Positions 10,601 to 23,559 are shown, counted from the stretch's first letter. The stretch is 64,000 nucleotides of DNA from Pseudoscleropodium purum (GCA_963969395.1 OZ017805.1:10168001-10232000), one strand, 5' to 3'. Notes: generated from the sequence alone by a model not told the origin. Translations and numbers: made by a program.

Positions 10601-12560
10601 TATTTCAATGCAAGCATTGAAGCTTACATGCAACAAAATTCTATCTACTTCAGTCTCCTCCTATGAAATAGAATGTTATGGATGCTATATGTGCAAAATA
10701 AGAAATAAACGTTGCATTTGTTTTAGGATTTGCTCATTTGTTACTACTTTACATGTTCATATTGCCATAGGTCAGATATTTCCAAATCATGATAAGGAGG
10801 TTAGAGTTTACAATCCTCATGCGCCAAAGAAGATGACAAAACTAAAAATGCTAGCATAAAAGTCTCAATGCAAAAAAGAATAAATAGAATAGCAAACTAG
10901 AAATAAAGCTTACTTCAAGAGTTGATATTAATAAGAATTCACACTTCCTGTCCAATTTTGACTAGTGTAGACAATAGATAACAACATCCGCACAATTCCC
11001 ACAATCACTAGAAAACACAAAAAATGTAATGAACTGTCGAACCCTAAACTGAAACCTTTATTACTTATCCTTTCTTACAAATGTGAGTAGAATATGAATG
11101 CATATGATCAGACTAAAGAAGGCTGAGGATGAATTCCAAAATAAAGATTACAAAACGGAAATAAGTGTAAGAAGGAACCAAAGCAATTTAGATACTCATC
11201 TAGAATAGGCCATTTGAAACCAACATACACATACCTTGATCAGATATTGTGTTTCACACCCTCAAGTTGGTATGGATGACATGCAACTAGCATAATAATT
11301 TATTCACAACAAACTAATATAAATTATGTCAAACTTGCACAAGGAACACTATCTTCAATAGAAATCATTGATGTTTCCAAATCTATTATCCGATGTGAGT
11401 GGTATTTATCCAAGGGGACTAGAAAAGTGCTTGAGGATGAATTCTAAAACGGAAATAAGTGCAAAAAAGAAAGTTGTCATACCTAATCAGCTAATTTGTT
11501 GCTGACACCTTCATCAATAGAATCCGTCAATGCAAACGGTAGAAGGCTTAGTTACAAACATCATTTCCTATTGAAAGAGTGATTTGTTTCTACCTAAACA
11601 ACAAAAATTGTGTTTTCAAGTAGCAATGTTAGTTCACGTATCTTATTGTCTAAACCACCAAAAGCAAAACTAAAATAATGAATCTGAAATTGGAGAAATG
11701 GAACATGCTTACCTCAGAAGCTATGATTGGTTGATGCAAATCTACTCCAACCACATTCCTTGGATGAGGTAGATGAATCCTAAACCACGCTTCTCCGACA
11801 AACTCTTCTCGGATTGAAGAAGATCAAATCTAAATTATGTTGCTCCAACGAGGTAGATCTGCTCCAATGATGCTCTTCCAATGAAACTTTGAAGAGCACA
11901 CACTCTTGCAAGAAAAAAAAAATGATCAGCAGAAACTGTTGAGGAAAAGCGCTCAAATGATAAGAAATTAAGAAGTCCGGATATGAGGGTAAAATTCAAG
12001 AAGGATTTAATGCACCCAACAATTTAAAACCTAGAATATAGTTTTCATCCATACTTAGGTTTACAAAAGCACAACTTTCTCAATATTCTCAACTAATGTT
12101 GCAAAAAAGCAAATGTGACAAAGCAAACATTTAACCTACTTAAGAAGATAATTTGGGAACACATGCATGTTTTTTTGTTTTTCTAAGACCTTCAGCTAGG
12201 TTCAATTCAACTTGGAAAGAAAATGAATTGAAGCTCACTTACAAGAAAGAATATAGTGGTGCAAGAGATGTAGACCATAGCTTTGCTATTCCGGCAATCT
12301 AAATCCATGGACAATACTACTTCCTCAAAAACAATTGCAAAATCCTCAATGAGCAGCCAAATAGGCGTTTCAAGTTTCAACAAACAACCTCAACAAGCAA
12401 CCTCAACAATCAACCTTAGCAGAGGTTTTTTTCCAAGTTTCTATCCATCAATTACAAAGAAACAAGAAGAAGAAGAAACAACTACAACAAATTACCAAGC
12501 AATAGAATTGCAACTACGAAGACAAGAAAAAAAACACAAAAAACAAAAGTGTTGTGTTGG
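10601..12560. other. Gene-free region upstream of gene A1
   Basis: No coding sequence is supported. A block beginning 'tgaggatgaattc' and continuing 'aaacggaaataagtg' occurs at about 11123 and again at about 11431, a decayed local duplication. An open frame at 12283-12612 encodes a Ser/Thr/Gln/Lys low-complexity string and has no visible motif. Confidence 0.45.
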
Positions 12561-12564
12561 GCAC

Positions 12565-13120
12565 CAAATTCTAGTGCCAATTCACCCTCAATACTTATAC
12601 TTGGCCAATTAGTGACGCCCCCCTTCCCAATACTCTTACCCATTTGTGATATTTGTACATGGCCAATTCATGAAGGCCCCCCCAATGTTCATTCCTGGAT
12701 AGTCTTGAATACCCCTCCAACATTCATACTCATTTGTGATAGTTGTACCAAGCTAGTTCATAAAGACCCTTCCAATACTGAAATCCATACACGATACTTG
12801 TGCCCAGACAATTGGTGAACATGCCCCCCCCCCCCCTATATTTATACTCACTCCTAATACATGTACATTGCCAATTGATGAGTGCAACCCTTGATACTCA
12901 TATCCACCCTTCATAATCGTACATTGCCAATTGGTGAATGTACCCTTCCTTAAAATCATACCTAGCCAATTAGTGAACGCACTTCTATGCTACTCATACT
13001 TGTCCAATTAGAGAACATGTTCTTTTTTTGATACTCATATTTGCATCATGATACTAGTACCTACCCCATGATAATCGTTCCTAGCCAATTTGGTATATCT
13101 GCCCTTCAGTATTCCTATTT
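12565..13120. repeat. Degenerate minisatellite with GCCAATT core
   Basis: About eight irregular units of roughly 45-70 bp, each built on 'actcatttgtgat-', 'ttgtacatt', 'gGCCAATTggtgaa' and a C-rich tail such as 'gcccccccaat'. One unit at about 12826-12837 has a long run of C. Stops in all frames argue against coding. Confidence 0.65.
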
Positions 13121-14455
13121 GGATGATATTTAGGCTAATATTGAAACTAAGTGTGGTCATGCATTGTTCCATTTGGCGATATCTAGATCAAGAACTACCT
13201 AAAAGTCTAAAACCTTTCATTGATACCCATTATGTGATACCTCCTTATGCTTCATTGGTAAAGTAGTCATTCATATCCAACTGATGACTAAGACCCAACC
13301 TTTTATTGATATTGGGATCATACACTTTCATTTCACACTTCATTAATATTCTACAAAGATTTTAAAAACCATACCACAAGAAAAAAAAGGTTTGTTTCAA
13401 CTCAAAAAAAGAAGACTTGGGGGGCCCTAGGATATCATCTATAAAATCAAAAATTGAAGAAAGTTCAATTTAATAGGAAGATTAATTTTTCTACATTTGT
13501 AGTCCTTATTTCTTGAACATTGAAAATAATTCTGTAGGTGCAATAATCGATGTGTACTACCTTCAAACTCTTGTTGGCTAGAATGAATACTTCGGCTTGA
13601 ATTAATACTCAAGCAAAATTAGGGGGCAATTGCAAGTAACCCTAAATCTTACATAGTCCATGTAACAAAATAAAATGTATTTAGAAATATTTTTTTATTG
13701 TAGAGGACTTGAGAATTGTCTTTCTTGATGTAGAACAACGTAATTTATAAGGGAAGTGTAACTATTTTTTGTACTTAAGTAATACTCTTAATTGTTTCAC
13801 TTCAATGAAGACTTATAATTTATAAATTTAATAATTTTCTTTCTTTCCCATTGTTTTATGTTCAAATCCTACGAACATTGTAGATTTAGAGTGATAAAGT
13901 ATAGCCAAGTCAAAATGAATGTTTAAATGTACATAAAAAATAAAAAAGGAGATTTTATTTCATTCTTTAATGGATGCCAATTCCTTAAAATTTTTATAAC
14001 TTGTTGGGGGATTTTTTTTGGCATTTTCCATAGCATTGTAGGATAATAAATAATTTACTTCTATAAAACCTATTCTATGACTAATTTTACTTCATTATCA
14101 ATTTACATGTAAAAGAAAAAAATATGATTAAAGTTTTTTTAAATCATATCATTTAAATTATTTCAAACCTAAATGGTTATTTTTTCCCATACTTTTACAT
14201 TGAAAATCTATGACATTGTGAATTTAAAATAATAAAGTACAGTAATGAAAGTAGAAAAAGAAGGGTTCAATGTCTATAAAAAACAAGATAGCATAATTTT
14301 TTCTTGGTTTTTTATAGATACCAACTCCTTAAAGTATTTACACATTGCTAGAGGACTTCTCTATGCAATTTGAATTACAAGTAAGGTAAATATAGGTGAT
14401 TGTAGTTGCCATAAACTTCAACAATTGAAAATATTTATAACTTAATTGGTATTTT
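13121..14455. other. Gene-free AT-rich stretch
   Basis: Nothing recognised: poly-A/T tracts, short repeats and no frame of note. Confidence 0.45.
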
Positions 14456-15060
14456 TTTCTGTAGATTAAGAATTTTTTTAATTCACTCACAAGTGGTCAT
14501 TTCAAAAATCAATTATATGTCAAAAAATTATTTAGAACTTCTATAATATCTAGCCTAGCAAAAACAACAAAAAATGGTGATTTCATTCTATGAGATTAAT
14601 GAAGTACAATCATTTAATTCATTTGATTATGATGATTATTTTTCATTACATGAACTTGTCAGTGGTCATTTCAAAAATCACTCCAATGTTATAGTGAGTC
14701 ATTAATCTCATACAAGATTTATGATTTCTTTTAGTTACATCCACTTGAGAGTGGTTATTTCAAAAATCAATTTAATGCCAAAAAATTATGATTGTGAACT
14801 TGCATGTCTACTATTCATCATCAACAAAAATAAAGAAGGTGTTCATTCTGTACTATTAGATTCTTAAAGTACAATCATTCATTTCATATGAATATGATGA
14901 GTTTTTAAAAATTCACGAACTCGAGAGTACTCAATTCATTAATATATTCTATATAAAAAAATTAATTAGAACTTGTGTGTCCACCATTTTCAACCCAAAA
15001 ATAAATAAAAATGTTTATTTTATTCCATGACATCTATAAATTGTTGTAATTAACTCCTAA
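14456..15060. repeat. Repeat R2, degenerate ~131-bp units (one orientation)
   Basis: Recurring blocks 'aagtacaatcatt-aattcat-tgat-atgatga', 'gtggtcatttcaaaaatca' and 'acttgcatgtctactattcat'. The first recurs at about 14600 and 14865, about two unit lengths apart. The same blocks occur in reverse orientation at 33.0-33.6 kb. Non-coding. Confidence 0.55.
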
Positions 15061-15179
15061 AGTTCCAAGATTATGTTTTCACAAGAAAAAGCTCATAAAC
15101 AACCATTTTTAGTACAAGTAGTAAATTTTGAAAAAAAATTTAATTATATAATCGTAGGATATGTACTATATAGTATCTA

Positions 15180-16330
15180 AAACATGTGATAAACATTTCA
15201 AACATTTCCATTGTATGGATTGCAAGATATGAGCATTCAAATTCACTAAAATCATTTTTTGGCCCTACAAAAAGTGAGGCGACCTCACTTCACAAGTTCA
15301 CTTTTCTATGGAAAAATGACCAAAATGATGGTGCTTCTTTGGATTTTTTTTCCTAGATAAGTTGTCCACATGCTTGAAAAATTCCAAATCATTTTGAATA
15401 TGATATTATATAGGACAAAATAGTAAATAGATAGTAGTAGACAATGATTAAAAAATATTAAATTATTAAGAATCAAAATATGGAATTGAAAAAAGACAAT
15501 CCCAATGGTCAAAATGTTGTAATAAACAATTTACTGCCTTGTCCCACTAATAACCTTCCAAAACTTTCTTCATGAGGGAGTAACTATATTTTTAGTCTTT
15601 ATAGTAATACATGCATTCAAACCACTAGTAATTCATCCCCTAGATCTATGCAAAATCCCAAGTTTAAGTGTCATTGTTTAGGCATTCCAAATTGATGCAA
15701 AAATGTCATATTTGAGTAGCATTTGAAAACGTTGCCAGTTTGTCATTCTTGATTATTTAAAGGTTGGTGGAAACAATAGGATTCTAGAAATATTTGCTCT
15801 CAATCTAAGTACCCACAATAAAGAAACATGGCACCCTTCATAAACAATTTTCATAGCACCAAAGTGGTCACTAAATCCATTGTTAACATAACTGTTTGAA
15901 GATGCAATAAGTATAAGTTGCCTCATCTAAGCAAGGCCAAGCTTGCTACAAGAGGGATGCTCCCTAATCACTTGTGACTTGCCCCAATGAGGTCATTCAA
16001 GACATCCAACATTTACTCAATAGTCAAAATTAGAAAACGGAGCTATTTAGTGGGACAAAAATTGTGCTTGATTTAGAGTTTTTTAGTGGGATAGAAGGAG
16101 TATATCCTAGGATATTATTTTTTTCAAAAATATTGAAAATTGGATAAGATAAAGGATTTCAAAGTTTATTTTAAAGTAGGAAATCTACAACTATTGCATA
16201 TGAAAGATATTCCTTATCCACTCCTAGTAAAATTCTAGCCTAAAATATGAAAATTTCTAGTTACAATGACTTGCCCAAAAAATCTATCCAACTAGAAAAC
16301 ACAAGTCAATCCTTTAGCCTAAGGAATTAA
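15180..16330. repeat. Dispersed repeat R1, copy b (interrupted)
   Basis: Matches 592-1400 in the same order of landmarks: gattgcaagatat, cacatgcttgaaaaatt, gttgtaataaacaat, then after the insertion aaggatttcaaagtttatttt and tatgaaagatattcctta. It serves as the unoccupied-site comparison for the MITE at 313-591. Divergence is high by eye. Confidence 0.7.
15534..16100. mobile_element. Stowaway-like (Tc1/mariner type) element, 567 bp
   Basis: The left end reads CTGCCTTGTCCCACTAA; the complement of the right end reads CTCCTTCTATCCCACTAA, the plant Stowaway/mariner terminal motif. TA flanks both ends (15532-15533 and 16101-16102). R1 copy a lacks this sequence at the same place, giving independent support for an insertion. 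No transposase reading is seen, so it is non-autonomous. Confidence 0.75.
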
Positions 16331-17389
16331 TTTCTTATGAATTTCATGTTTTTGAATATTTCAAGAAATCAAAAATGGTGATTTCTTTAATTCATTCATG
16401 CCCAAAAATTATTCAAAACTTCCATGTCTACTATTTCTAAAAATGAATATTCCATAGAATTGATTTGCCCAATTCACTATACTTTACAAAACAAACCGCC
16501 TCAAAGTCATGCAATTTCAACTCAAATATATCCAAAATCAGCACTACTAATTTTTTTAAATTCTTATTCATCTATAATAAATGTCATGTGAGCCCCATAA
16601 AAATAATTGCATATTTTAGGACATCTAACAATAAAAATTTGCCTAATTTGCCCAACGTAAGTATTTTTGGTTCATTTCCAAACTTCAAAAATTTCTTTGG
16701 GTGGAAGTGAACTACTCAAAAATCATGCAAGAATTTCTTAGCAAAGCACTCTACCATCACTTTAAACTTTATTATTTTACTATGATAGAAAAGAATTCAT
16801 GAAACATATTTTGCATATTAATTTTTTTTTGGAAACTCTACCATATCAGTAACTGTGCATTAGTAAAAATAACTACACTATATCAAGAGTATCCTACTTA
16901 GTCATTTTTTATTTATAAGAATGAAATTTCTTATATAGAAGAGAACACCTAAAATGCAATACCATTCAAAGTTGATTTAAAAGTACTTTGAATCTTTCAC
17001 AAGTAGATACATTTCATATTCCAAATTTTTTTTGCAAAATACATATAGATTCTACAACTTGCAACTCTCTATAACTATAATTGAAAATTAAGTTGGAAAT
17101 ATCTATAACAATTTTGGAGAAAAGAATTGAATGTTCTTATTCTAAACAAATAAGAACTTTACAAAATTTTGAAGTGTTACATCATAGAATTGATATGTTG
17201 TAAGAAAATAATGTATCTTGCACAATTTATATGTGTAAAACACAAACTTCATTTCTTTTTTAGCCAAGCTCTTCCATTTCACAAATACATTATGCGAAAG
17301 TTCTTTATTAGTAGTTCATTGTAAATTATGAACTACTAATTGAACTCTAAGAAAATTATGGTACTTTTATATTGTCAATTGTAAAAAAC
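16331..17389. other. Gene-free AT-rich stretch
   Basis: No gene seen. An 81-codon frame at 16465-16710 is Asn/Phe/Ser-rich and looks like composition rather than coding. Confidence 0.4.
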
Positions 17390-18640
17390 ATGCATAGAAG
17401 TAGGAATAATTTAGTTTTTTCATCAATTCTCAAAAACTCAAGTATCTAATGTGCAACTTCTACATATTTCATTTTTTCCATTTATTTAAGGGCTTCTAAG
17501 GTTTAATTTATATTTTTATATGACAATTCATGACTTAATAAAATAAAACTTGTTTTACATAAAGAAATGTTTAAAAGTAGCAAATCAAAATTTTGTTTTT
17601 GTCTCATTTATAAATATTAATCTAATTATCAACTTCAACATTTTTTTTGTCTTTGTTTTTATTAATTTATCTCTTGTCTTTTAGGCTTCCATATTTTTAA
17701 ACTATAGTATATGGCATATTGAATAAAATGTTGTTTCTCATAGAAAATTGCATGAAAGTAGCATACAACTAGTTTTCTCATTGATTCCAAATGTTCATCT
17801 AAATTATAACTTTTACATATTTATTTCCCTCCATTTTCTAAAATTAATCTCATTTCTTTTGGGCTTTAATTTTTTAAACTACAACACATATCTTATTAAA
17901 ATGTAATTTCTCTGGTATAGGAAAATGCCTTAAAGTAGCAAGAATTTAGTTTTCTCATGAATTCTTAAGGTTTACATCATTTGCAACTTATAAATATTTT
18001 TTTTCCTCTTTTTAAAAATTTATCTTATGTCTTTTGGACTTTCACATTTTTAAACTACAACACATGGGATATTGAATTAAAAGTTGTCTTTTGTTAAAAA
18101 ATGCCTAAAACATTAGAAGATTTTTGGAGTCTTTGGATGCCTGCAAGCTATCACAGCCTGCAAATGCAGGAAACAGGTTCAATGCAGCGGTCTGACATGG
18201 CCGAGACCCTACCACGTCATTGACCAAAGAATTTTTTTTTTCTTGCATTTGGAGACTAAAATTTTTTATTTTTTATTTATTTTTATTTTTATTTTTATTT
18301 TTTATCATCATTTTTTTTTATGAAAAAAAAATTCTAACAACGGGCCGTTCCCCTCACTGCAGGGGAACATGCCCGAAATAGGCTTCTGGACCCCCCAAAT
18401 CTCTTCTAATGGTAGCAAGAATTTAATTTTCTCATGGATTCTCATTTGCAACTTGTACATTTTTTTTTTCTCTTTTTTAAAATTTATCTCAAGTCTTTTG
18501 GGCTTTCATATTTTAAACTATAGCACATTGGTTATTGAATTAAAAATTGTCTTGCGTAGGAAAATGCCTAAAACTAGCAAAAATTCAAATTTCGAATTAT
18601 GTACAAATAGTAAGAGACTCTTCAAAAGATTATAATTTAG
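17390..18640 (-). repeat. ~176-bp satellite S, block 1 (reverse orientation)
   Basis: Tandem units recognised by 'tagttttctcat-attct', 'tttgcaactt-tacat', 'tcttttgggcttt' and 'aaactacaacacat'. Successive 'gttttctcat' landmarks at about 17411, 17595, 17770 and 17947 are 175-184 bp apart. A 301-bp MITE interrupts the next unit. The units are in the opposite orientation to those at 31.1-35.1 kb. Divergence between units is high, so this is an old array. Confidence 0.75.
18111..18411. mobile_element. MITE, copy 2 of 2, nested in satellite
   Basis: Ends CATTAGAAGATTTTTGGAGTC and, at the right, the complement of CATTAGAAGAGATTTGGGGGG. The interior matches the copy at 313-591, including the poly-T region and the GTTCCCC..GCAGGGGAAC hairpin. 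It splits a satellite unit: the intact unit elsewhere reads 'gcctaaaagtatcaagaattt', and here 'gcctaaaa' and 'gtagcaagaattt' flank the insert with no evident duplicated bases. Confidence 0.8.
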
Positions 18641-18924
18641 CTTAAGGTGAAGATATATTGCTACTGAATGACTAAATTAAACCTTCATTAAGTAGTGAAA
18701 TTAGATTCATTTGCCTTTGCAAGTAGGTTGCCTTTCAATTATGTTGCTTTTTATAAATAAACTACTTTCAACTATATGAAAATATAGGATGTGGTTTTTT
18801 TAATCACTTTGAACTTTAAGTTTCCTCAAAGATTTTAAGGAGTATAAAGTTGGCATTTTTTTAAATATTTAGAATATGCCAATTTACATACAATTTATAA
18901 TTAATAACATGTCATACTATTTAG

Positions 18925-18990
18925 AAATTTATAATTACAAAATGATGCATTTTTTGTACTTATTATGCATCAATTTGTAATTATAAATTT
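18925..18990. repeat. Near-perfect hairpin, 26-bp arms
   Basis: Arms 18925-18950 and 18965-18990 pair with one mismatch around a 14-base loop; the arm begins AAATTTATAATTACAAA and ends GATGCAT. A third copy of most of the arm lies at about 34680-34710, beside a satellite block. No promoter or coding context is visible. Confidence 0.8.
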
Positions 18991-20499
18991 CAAGTTCATG
19001 CATGTTGGCTATTTTTTTTAAATGAATAAATTATTGCAGTATACAATCTTCTAAACAATGCTAGAATATAATACAATTAGCACTTCTTACTCTAATTACC
19101 TTTGGTATTTCAATTTCTATGATGTCGTTTTATTAATAACAAAAGATGTTGGAATGATATTTTTTTTATTCATGTTCACTTGTACCTCTTCATAAAACAA
19201 AAGAATAATTTTGCATCAAATTTTTCCACATTGCATTGTACATTCATAATTCACCCTTTTACTTTATGAAACTAAAGGCCCAAAAGGCATGAGATTTGTT
19301 AGACAAAGGAAAAAACTTAATGTATACATTGTAATAATGTGAAGATTTAGAATGCGTCAGAAAATTTAACTCATGTCATTTTTTTCCATTTCACTACAAA
19401 AGTCCATTTTATATTTTATTTGTAATGGAACAAAAGAATCAATGTGTCACCATGCCCAACTAGAATAATAGAAATCAAAATTAGTTAAAAATTAATTAAT
19501 TAACTTAAGAAGTCCTTGTGTTATAGTTTTCTAAGTACTAAATTTGAAGAACACTTTAAAGGTTCTTTAGAAAGAGATGTATTATATAACTGCCATTAAA
19601 ACAATTGAACTTCTTGTAATTGTGTGAATGAGATTAAATTATGAGAAATTAACCTTTTGCTATTAATTAATTTCAGACTTACAACATGGATAGAAAATTA
19701 AATAATCCATCAACTTAAGTTTGAAGACAACCTCAAAATTGAAGTATTCCATTTGTTTGAATACAAAGAACCATACAAAAATAACATTCAAAATCAAGGC
19801 AAATGTTTTCTTCTTCTAGATTTTAAAAGCAAAATTGAGCTACAAGAAGCCATAACCCTTTGAATGGCAATTACATCAATGTAATTGTCATTCAAAAAGT
19901 GCCTTTTATAATCATAAGATGAAGACTGGATTTGAAGCATGCCACAAAGCATTCATTACAACACAATGATGTAAAGAATTTGTCATTTCTTTGTAAAGGG
20001 TGATTCATGCTAGTAATTATTGCACCATCACAAAGGCCATTATAGACTTTGTACTTAATGCTATATAGTTACTTTCAATTGAAGCCAATTGTACTTAAAT
20101 ACTTGCATCATACAACTTCTGTAAAATGACTTCTAAAACTTGTTAAATATATCCTTGAACTCTTTGAACTTCCTTTCATTTTGTTACCATGAAGCAACAT
20201 TCCTCTCATTTTGTTATTCTTAGTAATTATAAATGCTAATAATTTGGCAAGAATGTGGAGTGGCCTATAGCACTGAAAAGTGAAACATTCAATAATTGAC
20301 AAGTTGTAATCATAATGGTACCTTAAAAAAATTTCAAACTTGTAAGCATTTTATTTTAGACAAATTAAAGCATAGTTAATTAAAATCTTGAATAGTGTAC
20401 AATTAATTTTTGGAACTAATGTATTTGAAATGTCATGATGAATCTAAATGATTGCCTTCAATACATTCATAACATGCCTTTCATATAGGATATACTAAA
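18991..20499. other. Gene-free AT-rich stretch
   Basis: No coding region, RNA gene or tandem repeat recognised. Confidence 0.4.
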
Positions 20500-21055
20500 G
20501 AGTAAAACATACTAAAAAAGAAATAATAAAAAATAACCATAAATAGAAGACCTTGATAAAATTTCCAACTTACACCAATTTTTCTTACATAGGGGTTATG
20601 CCCAAGTCCATGACTTGTGTGAGCGGTTCATTAAAGTACACAACCTTCTTTAATTTTTTTTGATGACATGCTCCATTTCAAGAAGATCACTCCACCACAA
20701 ATTTTTATAGCCTTAGAATCCTAACTTAAAATTCAAGACGTTTTTTATTTCAACATTTTTTCCCATTTTTTTCCACCACATGCATAGGTAATTATTTTGG
20801 TAGTTGTTTTGGTTTTGCCAAGGACATTTATTGTTTTTAGTGTGTGTTCAGTTGCATCGTATATTTAAAAAAAGGGTGTAATAATAAATAATCATGAATA
20901 GTTGATGTTGAGACAATTTCCAACTTATAGCAATTTTTTTTACGTAGGTGTTATGCCCAAGCCCATGACTTCTGCGTGAATTGTTCTTTAAAATACATGA
21001 TCTTTTTTTTATTTTTTTGAAGAGGTGGTCCATTTAAAGAAGAATCCTCTATGAG
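20500..21055. repeat. Decayed duplication, two ~190-bp copies
   Basis: 20505-20695 and 20870-21055 share 'aataataaa-aat-accat', 'atttccaactta', 'gttatgcccaag-ccatgactt' and 'ggtccattt-aagaag-at' in order, about 365 bp apart. Both are non-coding. Confidence 0.6.
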
Positions 21056-22190
21056 TTTTTTTAAGTAGTATTTATATTTCTTTAGTTCTTACCAATTCTC
21101 CAAAAAGAACTATTGCCAATTTTTTTGATGTTTATTGAGGTATTGATTTTTCCAATCCAAAATTTTATGTTATCCAAATTTTCATACAATGAACCCTAAA
21201 ATCTAAACCATATTTTTGATTCTATAAACCAAAATTCTAAAATTCAAATATTTATTATTCAATCCAAAACAATGACTTTAATTTTAGAAACGTTAAATTA
21301 TATTTTACACATGTATTATTCTATAGCCCCAAAAAATTCCAGAAAATGTCTCATCTAATTTTGAAAAAAATAAATATTTTACAAAAGTATGCATTAACTT
21401 TGCTTTTTCAACATCATCACTTTATGAAAAAGTTATGAAGTAGTTGACTTTGCCATTTTGCCAAGTCCAAAAAGACATGGAATAAGAACAAATAGGAAGA
21501 ACTTTGCGGAAATTATGTATAAGGTTTGTTGTCAAATTGAAAAAGAATCTTCCAAAGAAAGATAACTTGAATTTTTCCCAAAAATCCTTTTGGTTGAAAA
21601 TGTGTTGCAAAGTGGAAAATGGATATTTTTTAAAAAGGATTTGAAATTCAAACTCCTTTTGATTTCGTACATCCCTTCCCTTGGCACCAAAACATTGTGC
21701 ATTCTTGTTGAGTTTGCTTTTGCTTCTCTAATTTTGTTCTCTCATTTTGTATTCACTCATCGACCTCTACAAGCACTTCCTCAAACATTGTTCTTTTGCT
21801 ACTTGCTTTACATTGTGGTTTTGATTTTTTGAGCACATCATTGTTGAAAGAGGTGTCTTGTTCTTGTAGGTGAAGATCATATTCTCTAAGAGAAGAAAAC
21901 ATTCTTTTATTTTCTTTGCATCATTTCTACTATTGAACTAGTCTTTTTATGATGAAGTCACGATGACAATATTGAATTGAAGTGTCTTAAAGCCATTTCT
22001 TCAATACGCATTCTCCTTCTACATCTTGTATTCTTCATTTTGACATAGCCTCACATTTCAAATATAATCACAGAATTCCAACTACAAGTTCAATTTGTTT
22101 TTGTAATCCAAAGAATTTTGTAGTGTGTGTGGGTTACCATAATTATAGCCTTAAAATATGGGTTTATTTTTAGAAAGACTTAATGACTTG
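21056..22190. other. Gene-free stretch
   Basis: Open frames here (for example 21590-21832) are short and lack motifs. Nothing else recognised. Confidence 0.4.
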
Positions 22191-22194
22191 TATT

Positions 22195-22640
22195 ATTTTC
22201 AGTATATATGAATTGATTCTATTGAAATCACTTCAGCTCTAGTCAAGTTGAAGTGTAAGCCTTGACAATTTGGTTGTTCTTAAATGTCAATATTGACAAT
22301 TGAGCTCGTAACAAGCTGAATTGCAATCTATGACTTCTAGAGTAGATTGAAAATAAAATATCATTGCTTACATTTTGTTCTAAAATTCTACCATTGACAC
22401 TTTAGATCTAGTCGAGCTAAATTGTAATCTATGACTTCTGAAGTAGGCTATACATAAAATAACAATGCTTACACTTTATTCTAAAATTCCAACATTGACA
22501 CTTCAGCTCAAGTCAAACTGAATTAAGATCTATGATGTCTGAAGTAGACTGATGATGAAATAACAATACGTACACATTGATCAGAATTCTAGAATTGACA
22601 CTTCAACTCTAGTCGAGCTAAATTATGAACTAGGTGATTG
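22195..22640. repeat. P1 palindrome array, ~100-bp units, 3' of gene C1
   Basis: Four to five tandem units. The starts of the conserved GACA-x-TT(C/T)AGCTC palindrome fall at about 22295, 22396, 22497 and 22597, a very regular 100-101 bp, after a first copy at about 22222. Each palindrome (for example TTAGATCTAGTCGAGCTAA) is followed by a shared 'tctatgacttctgaagtag' spacer. Confidence 0.85.
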
Positions 22641-23559
22641 CAAGAAATACTTGTACTACTAGGTTGCGTTTATTTTTGGAACCACTATAACTTTGGTTGT
22701 AACTTTTGATTTCTAGGTTCAATACCAAAACCAAAAGAAACACTTCCTAGATGTCTTGATTTTAATTGTATCCCTTATTTTTCAGAAATTAAAAAATATC
22801 ATTTTATATTTAAAATTTAATTTTGTTAATTTATCACACTTTAATGTTTAGGGATTTTAAATACTATTGAGTGGTTTAAATTAATGATTTTTATTTGAAA
22901 TTTCTATGGTATATTCTTCTAATAGGTAGACATGTTCCTACCAAAGATCATCTAAAAATACCTTATTTTATAGCCTCCACAATTTGCAAATAGGCCTCCC
23001 TTGTGCGCCTAAGTGATATGGTTGATTAAAAGGAGTTGTTTATCTCATTCAAGCAATCTGAGTTTGATTCTTGTTAAATTTGTATGAGTAGTTGACACAT
23101 GCATGACTTGGTATTGCCCAGTGACCTATATAGGCAGGAAAGTTGTTACAACCAATTCGTCCCCTATCTGAATTGTGACAAGTACGTAACACGTATATTC
23201 AAAACAAAGTGGTTATACCTACTAAATTTTTTCAATTGCATTAGACTTTCAAATGAAGTGTATATAGATCTAATAACGTAAGTACTTGTAAAAAATAAAA
23301 TAAAATAATGGAAAACGAGAATTATCTAAATGAAAATCACAAAAAAATATCTATCAAAATTGAAAATGAATGCTCTTGTTTTGTGAAAACAATACATACT
23401 TTCTAAAACATATAAACAATACCGAAGTATAAATCCAAACCAATAGAATTCAAACCTGCGCCATCTATTGTATTTATAAATTCCATCCACTACTCACAAA
23501 ATGAAGATGCTAAAAAAAAAAAAAAACATGCCACTTATGCACACATGTGTTATGGCTTT
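22641..23559. other. Gene-free interval 3' of gene C1
   Basis: No coding region is supported. A poly-A run lies at about 23512. Confidence 0.4.

Noticed and set aside
12283..12612. 109-codon frame as a small protein gene
   Set aside because: Ser/Thr/Gln/Lys low complexity, runs into the C-rich minisatellite, and no motif or second copy supports it.
20590..20960. tRNA or other RNA gene at the repeated 'gttatgcccaag' blocks
   Set aside because: No cloverleaf or conserved A/B box arrangement could be drawn; the blocks are simply duplicated non-coding sequence.
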